A stretch of 64,000 nt of DNA. Origin: Chamaea fasciata. Its lineage: Eukaryota > Chordata > Aves > Passeriformes > Sylviidae. Numbering within the stretch: the stretch's first letter is position 1; every line of letters begins with the position of its first letter. Location of the stretch: positions 9,082,013-9,146,012 of the forward strand of contig JARCOQ010000006.1 of the NCBI GenBank assembly GCA_029207755.1, read 5' to 3'. This document shows, one piece after another, positions 25,564 to 33,975 of the stretch. The position numbers and the translations under genes are program-made. The notes under the pieces are model-generated. The model ran no database searches. It had not been told where the DNA came from and saw nothing but the letters and a program-made list of their open reading frames with translations.

Positions 25564-27416
25564 CTCCTGTGCATATGCAAATAAGTATCTATAGGCAGAC
25601 AGATGAAAGTGAAATCGCTTGCACCTTGAATGGCTGTGTCTAATTGTTCAGTCCATGTTATTGATACACAGTGCTAGTGATAGGCTCTGTGGCCATTCAC
25701 TGTTCAGGGCAGCTACTACTGATAAAACTGGTTGTCACCAGAAAGATTTTAGAATAATTTCTGAGTAAATTTCCACTCTCGGAAGTCTGAGTTGTTTCGG
25801 TTTTGGTTTTGTTAGGTTGGGGGGGGGGGGGGGTGTTTGTGTTTTTTTGTTTTGTTTTTGTTTATTTTGGGGGTCTTTTGTATTGTTTTTTTAGCAGGAC
25901 AAAATAACTTTCAATTCATTAGTGGCAAGAAAATCTCTCAATGCAAAAATACCTCCTGTTGTGATGGGTGGGTTTTCTATATATGCACAATATGCCTTCA
26001 TATGAAACAGCTTCAATTCTAGATTACGATAATGAAAATGCTGAAAAGAAACAAAGAGGAATGCTCAGACTACACCTAAAACTCAAACAAAATGGCAGTG
26101 CCAATGGTCCTTAGGAAAAAAACTAATCAAACAATTATACTTAATGGAAGTCTTAGTTGACTCTGTGCATCTTCTAAAATTGTAAACTTTATATCTTACA
26201 TTGTATTCCTTTTAGGTAAGTAGGTTATCAGTTTAAACACATGTACCTAAGTTTTTGTAGTGTAGTGGGTGGCTGAGGAACAATATTTGCAGGGTATTTA
26301 CTCTGTATTAAGTTTCCTAAAGTCATGTTTTAAGAGACAAATTGCTTTCATTTCTCTTTGGGGAAAAAAAAAAAAAAGAAAAAGAAAAAGAAAAAAGCAA
26401 CAAAATTACCATCCTGAGTTGAAACAAATCGCAGTTAATACTATGTGGATGAATTCAGATTTTGCTAATCCAATGAAACTCATCTATAATGGAGATTCAA
26501 AACAAAGAAAAAACACTTAATAAGTTTCCTCCTGCCCCAAATATTTAAGCCCTTTATGCAAGGTTAAAATTTTAAGAATATGGAATCTTTCAGACTTATA
26601 AATATCTTTTAATACATTCTTATAATCTATTTTAGAATACATTCTAGTAGAAAATGTGCAGAATCTAGTGGGAGAAGTGTCAAAATAAAAATCTAGTAAT
26701 TTTCATTCTGTCATTACCCATTGTCAGTCCAAGACAGTTCAATATTTGAGATATGGATAATATCAAATCCTCTTCTCTGAGTTGTTGTGGTTGTTTTTTT
26801 TTTTCCTTAGTCAAAGCTTTAAAATATAAATAAACACAAACAATTTCAACCTTGACATTTACTTTTGTTGTGATCACAGCACATCCACCTTCCTACCTCA
26901 GCCTGTGGAACCAAAGGGAATACATCAAAGAACTTTTCTTCCCCAAGGGAAGAAAATATGAAATTTCCTATGTTTTGTGAATGTTCATTGTCATGAGAAA
27001 TACACTGTCAGACTGGGGCTATGGCACAGCCTCTGCTAAGCAACCAGAATGTTTTTCTCTTGGAAGAGGACTGCTCAACACCTATTTCAGAAAAGCCTGT
27101 TTCTCTTTCAACAACAAATTTTGGTCTTGACAATCAGTAGAACAATAGGATGGCACAGACAGCAGCATGCAAACATAGGTGCATGTACACAAAGTCCTAC
27201 ACTTCCTGCATAGCTGTGATTAGAAATGACAAATGTTGGTCTAGAGACTACAGATCTCATCGGAAAAATATTCCAATTCTACAAATACTTGTGGAAGTGA
27301 AAGAAAACATGTTAGAAAGTCTTGAGTTCAAACTGGCTTTACTGATTGCTTTTCCCCCAGTGTTAGTCAGGAAGCTCATCATGGTTTGGGTTCACCCTGT
27401 GGAACAAGACACATTT
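25564..27416. other. Noncoding DNA between the two repeat copies
   Basis: Unique AT-rich sequence with a run of 15 G (25819-25833) followed by T-rich sequence, and an A-rich AAAAAG repeat (26362-26396). No gene recognised. If the flanking repeats are a tandem duplication, this interval would be part of one duplicated unit, but I see no counterpart for it within the window. Confidence 0.5.
25819..25833 (+). repeat. Homopolymer G15
   Basis: Fifteen consecutive G, flanked by T-rich sequence (GTTTTTTTGTTTTGTTTTTG). It is a slippage-prone tract able to support intermolecular or single-tract quadruplex structure. Confidence 0.9.
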
Positions 27417-27528
27417 AGAATCACAGAATCATTTAGCTTGTAAAAGCCCTCTGAAGTCACTGAGTCCAACCATTCCACCAGCACTGCCAAGGCCACCACT
27501 AAACCATGTCCCCAAGCACCACATTTAC

Positions 27529-27565
<37 letters not shown>

Positions 27566-27755
27566 CACTTCCATGGAGGGTGATTTCACCACTGCCCTGG
27601 GCAGCCTGTTCCAGGGCTGTTCCACCCTTCCTGTGCCTGTTATCCAGACCAAACCTCCCCTGGAACAACTTGATGTCATTTTCTTTAGTTTTATCACTTC
27701 TTTCCTGGGAGAAGAGACCAACACCCACCTGGCTACAGCCTCCTTTCAGGTAGAT
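27417..27755 (-). mobile_element. CR1 LINE, 3' end and ORF2 C-terminus, minus orientation
   Basis: The 3' terminus is AGAATCACAGAATCATTTAG at the left. The rest reads through the CR1 3' UTR into the end of ORF2. The minus strand still spells LLVSSPRK-like and GLFSQERSDKTKENDIKLFQGRFGLD peptides, then WNRLP, familiar from the polymerase C-terminal tail of avian CR1. A 33-base T run (27531-27563) interrupts the 3' UTR. It is 5' truncated near 27755. Confidence 0.9.
27531..27563 (-). repeat. Poly(T)33 expansion within a CR1 3' UTR
   Basis: 33 consecutive T between ATTTACAC and AGCACTTCC. Uninterrupted CR1 copies have only a short T-rich stretch here, so the tract appears to have grown by slippage inside the element. 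The poly-lysine ORFs on the minus strand are artefacts. Confidence 0.9.
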
Positions 27756-27796
27756 GCAGTAGATGAGTTATGTAGATGAGTTAGACATCTAAGCTC

Positions 27797-28134
27797 CCAT
27801 TGCAGCCAAACAGATTTAAGTCACCGGATCCTTAGAATTCCTTGTATCCATGTACTTTGACTCCAGTGGGAGCATAGGCAAGTATTTCATAAGCAGATAT
27901 TCGCATGAGGGTACTCATGAGAATTTAATTTTACGCAGAAATCTCATTCGAGATGGTTTAATCTTAAAAGGCTATCACACATCATGCTGTGATTTAAATT
28001 CCAAATTCACAGGAAACATGTATCCCTGTTAACCAGCTAATCAACACTTCTAAATACCAGGGTATTTTGCTAATGTTCTGGAACACAATTTTTAATGAAC
28101 CAATTAAATTCCACATCCATCATTTTGTAAAGGG
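27797..28134 (+). repeat. Diverged direct repeat, copy B
   Basis: The partner of 25262-25563, about 2.5 kb to the right and in the same orientation. Homology runs from CCATTGCAG..CAAA through GACTCCAGTGGGAGCATA to CATCATTTTGTAAAGG. It is longer than copy A because of extra sequence at about 27905-27935 (around CATGAGGGTACTCATGAG, itself a near-palindrome). It sits directly between two different minus-strand CR1 fragments. A short tandem repeat of TAGATGAGTTA lies just before it (27770-27786). Confidence 0.85.
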
Positions 28135-28135
28135 C

Positions 28136-28312
28136 TGTTCTCTGTCACTTTGAAACCATTCCTCCTTGTCATGTTACTACAAATTCTTCAAAAATCCCCT
28201 CTCCATCTTCCCCGTAGGCTCCCTTCAGGCACTGGAAGGCCACAATTAGATCTCCCCAAAGCCTTCTCCAGGCTGAAAAATCCCAGTTTTCTCTGTCTTT
28301 CTGAGGGAAAAA
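28136..28312 (-). mobile_element. CR1 LINE internal 3' fragment, minus orientation
   Basis: Contains CCATTCCTCCTTGTCATGTT, GGCTCCCTTCAGGCACTGGA, AGATCTCCCCAAAGCCTTCT and CCAGGCTGAA in order, the reverse complement of the end of CR1 ORF2 and the start of its 3' UTR. Its consensus positions overlap those of the fragment at 27417-27755 and it belongs to a different subfamily. It is therefore a separate insertion, not the other half of that one. Neither CR1 end is present. Confidence 0.85.
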
Positions 28313-28391
28313 GTACGTGACAACACATTCAGGTTCCACAAGTTCATTCCCCTCAAATGTAAGCACACAGAAGAGGCACATGGCAAATTTT

Positions 28392-28417
28392 ATATAGAGG
28401 CTAAACAGCCTCTATAT
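28392..28417. other. Perfect 11-bp inverted repeat with 4-nt loop
   Basis: ATATAGAGGCT (28392-28402), loop AAAC, then AGCCTCTATAT (28407-28417). There are no mismatches. It lies in the short gap between a CR1 fragment and a probable LTR. Function unknown. Confidence 0.9.
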
Positions 28418-28588
28418 CAAAAGTTTACTAAAAATAGACATGTAGGAGTTGTTCTTAGCCCAAGCTAATGGAGAAAAAGGTATTTAGAAATATTTCTCTT
28501 AAATATACATTAAATACTTAACCTTAAGTGTGCTTGATGTTGCATTAATGTTTAAAAGATTAGCATTTTCAGATTGTCAGTCAAAAAG

Positions 28589-29080
28589 TGTTGCAGCAGC
28601 CCTCTTAATTAGAGGGTAAAAATGAGCCAAAGCACAGACTTCTCATTAAACACAGCATAAAAAGGGTCCTGTTTATTCCTCTTCACAGCTTAGTCACCTA
28701 AACTCCAGCTATTTGATGACTGACTGCAGCAAGTTCCTACTGCAGATTTCCTTTACAGCCTCTGACTGCAGGCTCTTACACAGCTAGACTGTGGCTGCAG
28801 GTTCCACCAACAGGCTCTAACTGCAGACACAGACTGACCTCACAGCAGCGATTCTTTGTTCCCAGGATCCTTCTTCTTCAGGATTCTCTGCTTCATGCCC
28901 CTTAAGGCTCCACCTCCAAGATAATTCCCCCTCACTAGCCAACGCCCTCTTTTATCTCACTCATCCTTATTAGCTATAGCTGTGACTCATCAGGGGCAAG
29001 GCTGTATTGGGTAATTAACACAGCTGTTACTTATCAGGAGTGAGGTCATCTGTATTTCCTTTTCCTAAAATAAAGCAGAG
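28589..29080 (-). mobile_element. Probable LTR in minus orientation
   Basis: The left end TGTTGCAGCAGCCC would be the TG terminus. Read on the minus strand there is a TATA-like GATAAAAG (complement of 28949-28956) followed about 280 bp later by AATAAA (complement of 28672-28677), an order that fits U3-R-U5. The middle (about 28715-28850) holds five or six spaced CTGCAG motifs, such as TGACTGCAG and CTGACTGCAGG, in a loose repeat. Two similar blocks, CAGCTGT.ACT.ATCAGG, lie at about 28978-29038. I could not place the right end or a target duplication, so this is a structural inference only. Confidence 0.4.
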
Positions 29081-29094
29081 GAGAAGATGGATAA

Positions 29095-29545
29095 TATGTT
29101 GCAGGCCCCTGCAGAGCTCCAGGCCTGTGGGCTGGGTGTTGAAAGCTGCCTGTCTGAAAAGGCCCTGGTGGTGCTGGGGACACTGGCTGAACATGAGCCA
29201 GCTGTGCCCAGGTGGCCAAAAAGGCCATTGTCACCTGGCTTGTGTCAGCTGGCTTGTGTCAGCAGTGGTGTGGGGGAAGGAACAGGGCAGGGATTGTCCC
29301 CCTGTGCTGGGCACTGGTGAGGCCACACCTCAAATGCTGTGTCCACTTCTGGGTCCCTCACTCCAAGGCAGACACTGAGGGACTGGAAAGAGTCCAGGGA
29401 AGGAAACGGAGCTGGGAAAGGGTCGGGAGCACCAGGAGTAGTTGAGGGAGCTGGGAAAGGGGGCTCAGCCTGGAGAAAAGGAGGCTCAGGGGGGACCTTC
29501 TGGCTCTGCACAACTACCTGACAGAAAGATACAGAAAAGAGGGCA
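29095..29545 (+). mobile_element. CR1 LINE ORF2 3' part, plus orientation
   Basis: The sequence runs through CAGCTGTGCCCAGGTGGCC, GGCCACACCTCAAATGCTGT, GAGCCTGGAG-type (CTCAGCCTGGAGAAAAGGAG) and CTCTGCACAACTACCTGA. This is the conserved C-terminal coding part of the CR1 polymerase, including the region read as LVRPHLKCCVHFWVP in one frame. Frames are broken. A 16-bp tandem duplication (TGGCTTGTGTCAGC twice, about 29236-29266) is present. The copy stops before the 3' UTR and is followed at once by an inverted CR1 piece. Confidence 0.88.
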
Positions 29546-29561
29546 GCTGAGAGTGGGTTGA

Positions 29562-29640
29562 GTGTCCAGCTCAGTTCCCTTCTCTGGACATGCTCCAGCA
29601 CCTCAATGTCTCTCGTGAGCCTCAGACTAAGGAAGGTCCT
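29562..29640 (-). mobile_element. Short CR1 fragment, minus orientation
   Basis: CTCTGGACATGCTCCAGCAC followed by CTCAATGTCTCT is the reverse complement of the CR1 segment seen on the plus strand at about 29371-29415. The two form an inverted repeat with a spacer of roughly 150 bp. Confidence 0.75.
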
Positions 29641-31281
29641 TGCATTACTGGTGAATCTGTGGCTTACTGATGCTTCAGGGTCTACTAGTTCTCAAAGTAT
29701 CCCAGCTCTCTACTAACACTGCAACATTTATTTTCCTATCTTCTCATCTACTCACAAAAATTGAAATGTTGGTGCTGTTAAACCGTCAGAACTATTACTG
29801 GCTTTGGCCACTGAACATTCATCCAGATGATTTTTGGAAGAGTTTGGCTGTTTGAAAGCAACAGAGATGACTTTGAACAGATAGGTTGCTTGGATTTGGA
29901 GTCACGAGGGTTCACTAGCACAGAGATGAATCCTGGATAAGCACAACTGTTAAATAACTCTGAATAACTGAAGAACAGTCCCAAGGTAGGTTAATTTCCT
30001 ATTACAGATGTAGCCACTATGCATCACTGATCAAACAGAGCAGAATAGGAAAAATTGTTTACCACCTTCAAGCTAAATAATCTAAGCCATGTTTCTTGCT
30101 TTAATATGTATTTAATCCCTCTGTTGCACAATGTATCATGTATCTTCTAATGGCTTTCGTCTTCTCTCGCACCATTTTAAAGCTGTTAATTAACCTACCT
30201 ATATAATTGGCATTCACACAAATTCCAGGCTGTAGTATCTGCATCCATACAGTTTTTATATTTATATGTATTTATATACAGTTTACGGGGTTTTATATTT
30301 CAGAGACGTATTTGGGCATTTTCCAGTTTTGTGTGTGCTTTCCTACTGAATGCCACATGAATCTTTTCTGTCCAGTACTCTGTAAATATTACAAAGAGCT
30401 TCACAAGTTCTTTGGTGTGTTACAAATATCCACCTTGTTAAAGTGCAGCTCCTTCTCAGTTACCAGGTTAAGCTCATTTTTTCAGGCACATGGCTATGAC
30501 ACTTAAACATGACATCTGTTCAGCTTCCATGGAACTCATTTCTCCTCGGTACCTTTCCTTTCCTCTGTGTCCACCACCTACTTAAAGAAATTGGAGTCAT
30601 TATTTTTGTTTAGCTTTTGAGCCATGCTTTGCTGACCAGAAGGGTTCTCTTTCTCTTTGAGCTCTATAACGTTTCGTCAAAAAACCCACAAAATAAGAAT
30701 GATGGTTTATAATTATAACATTCAAAAGTAAACAGAATAAATCAGCATTCAGCTTTTAATTGTTCTCTCTGCATTAAAACTACCCACTGTCATTTATACT
30801 TCCCTAAAGATTTCAGTTCTAGTGCTGTTTTACATTTCTTCTGGATCATGGACCAAGGAACTGTACATCCCAATTATGCAAAGAGTTATATGTTCAAATT
30901 TTCTTGTATCAGCAGCTCTGCAGTTGACTTATTTTACAGCACTGGGTTGTAAGGCAGACAAGTAAATGACAGGGGAACAATGTACAAGAGACTCCTATTC
31001 AGTTCAGTCCTCAAGCGTGAGATTATCCTACAGACATTGCTGAAGAGAAATCGTTTTGTAATGAATGTCTCTGGATCCACTCACATATAATGTTACTACA
31101 TAATCTTCCTAATAAGTACATGTGGCTCCCTTTTAAAATATTTACATTTTTAAAATCAAAAATGTCTGATGTGGGACTTGTTCGAAAACCCATTGCTTCA
31201 GTGACTGGAGAGGTTTTTCTTTCAAAGTGAGTGCCATCATGGTCAGTTTATTAATTTCAATGTCAACACTGTTGTTTAACT

Positions 31282-31283
<2 letters not shown>

Positions 31284-31314
<31 letters not shown>
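31284..31314. repeat. Homopolymer T31
   Basis: 31 consecutive T. A short A10 run follows at 31328-31337, so the two could pair as a T/A hairpin stem. Confidence 0.9.
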
Positions 31315-31318
<4 letters not shown>

Positions 31319-31333
31319 CTTTCTGGTAAAAAA

Positions 31334-31359
31334 AAAACCTGGTTTGTAAACCAGGTTTT
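31334..31359. other. Perfect 12-bp inverted repeat with 2-nt spacer
   Basis: Arm AAAACCTGGTTT (31334-31345), spacer GT, then AAACCAGGTTTT (31348-31359). It is a near-palindrome able to form a cruciform, beside the T31 tract. No transposon is recognisable around it. Confidence 0.9.
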
Positions 31360-33118
31360 ACAGAAGGCTATGTTTTACAAAAGTAAAGAAAGCAAATTCT
31401 GGTTATATGTCAGACTCTATTTCATGATTATTTAGCAACTCCTGTATACGCTTGTCTCAGTGCAATAATCAAGATAAGAACTGCTAAGAAACTGGTTGAG
31501 AGCCACAGAGAATTTTACGTGGGGATGATAGGAAGATAATCACACCCAGAGTACAGGCCTAGCGATCAGGATTGTTGTGATGATATAGATGGAAAATATA
31601 AATACAGGAGAGGCAGGGGAACATTTGAATTCTTTTAGCAGATATAGAAAGTCAGTGTCAAGGGAAAAAAAGATGGAAGCCAGGGCCAAAATCCTGCAAA
31701 CACTAAAAATAGGAGAAAGAAGTAGGGGATCTACTGACAGCGAAGGGAACTGGGGCAGGTATCATAATGCGTGCAGTAGTATCAAAAGGAGCAGAAAGAA
31801 GACTATATATTATCAAAACAAGAAAGAATTATAGTATTATTCACATAAAAATTTCCATATCTGTATATAAGGAATTAAGAAATGGCCTTTCTGAACCTTT
31901 ACAGGGAGAAGACCATGAAAGCCTGTGCAAGGCAGTGCAGAATCAAAGCAAACCCCCTCCAAAAGCTCTGAAATAAAACAGTGGCAGGGTTATATTCAAA
32001 ATTATATTCAAAAGCAAATCCACGTGTGTGACTCTCTGCAACCTGCCCTTTGCACAACACAGTACATTAGTTCCCAACCAGCACAAGACCAGAGCTAGTA
32101 CAAAATAAATGCAGCAGCATCTTTTTTTTTTTCCCTACCACTGAACTAAGCACTAAAAATTCAGAGCAGCCCTGAGTGATAAACATCTCTCCCTCTATAA
32201 ATGACTGGCCCGTTGCTAATGGCAACAACTCTGTTCCTAAAGTTAGCTGAGCTCTTACAGTGGCAAATTCGATGTCCTCACGTAACTTGCAGAATTCAGC
32301 TCATCAGTTTTGCCAACTCCTGCAGCCACACAACTGCATTTAACCATAAACTTTTCCTTTCTCTTTGCATGATATTTATCAAAGAGAAATGCAGTTAAAG
32401 TCAGAGCCTGAGTTGTAGGATATGGAAGTGGAATCAACATTTAGTCTTGCCACTGTGTGATGCCATTTTATCCCATTTTGTGCCATTTTTTTGTTTTAAA
32501 GAATTCCCTACACTACTATAGGACAGATCCTTTAATTCCAGATACAGATGGATGGATGTAATTCATCCAAAGTATGGGACACAGCTAAAAGAGGACTTAG
32601 GACTTAACCATGTGTTACTTAGGGTTTCAAACTGTGGATAGCAGATGTTTGCTGAGATGATGTGATGTGAGAGGCAAACATTGCATTAATTTATGGTTAT
32701 AGTTTTACAAAAAGATACACACCATATCCAACCTCTGGGGTAAATGAGATGTTAAAAAGCATCCCTTGTCCTGATTTGTGAGCCTTACTTTTGGTTTCAG
32801 AGAACCTTTCATCAAAGTCATGAGGGAAGCTAAAGTTTCTTACACAAGAATTATCTAGGACCAATTTGGAATGAGTTTTTTGAATGTCTTATGGTATTTG
32901 GATTGCAGTTTTGAATTCCAATAGCTTATAAAATTGTGAGTCATAAATGGAGTGTCTGAATTGTTGTGCAAAATAGTGCTTGAAATTTCCTTTAAAAAAC
33001 TAATTTCAAATTTCATGTTGAATTTTTTTAAAAGGAAAAACTGCATTTCAGTAAAGAACCTTTTCCTTGTAATTACGAAACTGTGGAAACAATTAATTCC
33101 AGCCATGTATAATCTTAA

Positions 33119-33235
33119 AATCATAGAATCATTTAGGTTGGGAAAGGCCTTTAAGACCAACTCTTAACCCAGCACTGCCAAGGCAACCACTAAATCATAT
33201 CCCCAGGTGTCACATTTAAAAGGTTTTTGGTGATT
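33119..33235 (-). mobile_element. CR1 LINE 3' end, minus orientation
   Basis: Starts AATCATAGAATCATTTAGGT with GGGAAAGGCCTTTAAGACCA and CCCAGCACTGCCAAGGCAAC. This is the same CR1 subfamily as 27417-27755, cut short after about 115 bp at the T-rich point of the 3' UTR. Confidence 0.9.
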
Positions 33236-33739
33236 CCATCATCATATGATAGTGACAAAAAAGATAGATGGGGAAAATGTCAAAGTATCAGTTCATAACC
33301 TTTACAATATTGCACTTGGAGCTTCATAAACTGTAGAGATAAAATACAAATTATTACTTTTCTTCCTTTATGGCTTTTCAAAGGAAGGCATAATTATCTA
33401 AAGTCAACATTGATTGTCCCACTATAAAAATTATTACAGTCACAACCTGAAGCCTTAAAGAGAATGAGGAGCTGGGACAATAAAAGCATAGTACACAGGG
33501 GTATCTGCTCAGAGCTGTGTATCAAACCTCAACTGATTTCAGGGAAAATATACATCAATGTGCTTAATAACTCTAGGTTGGACACGTCTGTTCTATTCTG
33601 TGCAGTTTTATGCCATAGAACTTGCAAGAGTGTCTGGGACTCTGTTTTGTAAGGATAGTTTCATGCGCCCACTTCCAGTTGCTTTTTCTGAGTGTGAGAC
33701 ATGGAGATGAGGGCTGGGGGAAGGTAAAACAAATTGGAA

Positions 33740-33975
33740 AATCACAGAATGGTTTGGGTTGAACAGGATATTAAAGCCCATCTCATACCACCCCCTGCCA
33801 TGGGCAGGGACACCTTCCACTAGCCCAGGGTGCTGCAAGCCCTGTCCAGCCTGGCCTTGGACACTGCCAGGGATCCAAGGGCAGCCACAGCTTCTCTGGG
33901 CACCCTGTGCCAGGGCCTCAGCACCCTCACAGGGAAGGATTTCTTCTGCAAATCTTACCTAAATTCCCTAAATAA
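33740..33975 (-). mobile_element. CR1 LINE 3' end, minus orientation
   Basis: AATCACAGAATGGTTTGGGT, then CCATGGGCAGGGACACCTTC, CAGCCTGGCCTTGGACACTG and CAGCTTCTCTGGGCACCCTG. This is a well-preserved CR1 3' UTR, a younger-looking subfamily than its neighbour 500 bp to the left. 5' truncated. Confidence 0.93.

Larger units (their letters stand above)
29641..33118. other. AT-rich unique noncoding DNA
   Basis: No gene recognised. It includes a T31 tract (31284-31314) and the adjoining hairpin, described separately. The stretch 31500-31980 is purine-rich on the plus strand and gives lysine/arginine-rich chance ORFs. Confidence 0.5.

Noticed and set aside
27392..27728. Poly-lysine minus-strand ORFs
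   Set aside because: They are CR1 polymerase remnants running into the T33 tract; not a gene.
27417..28312. The two CR1 pieces as one element split by repeat copy B
   Set aside because: They overlap in consensus position and belong to different subfamilies, so they cannot be the two halves of one insertion.
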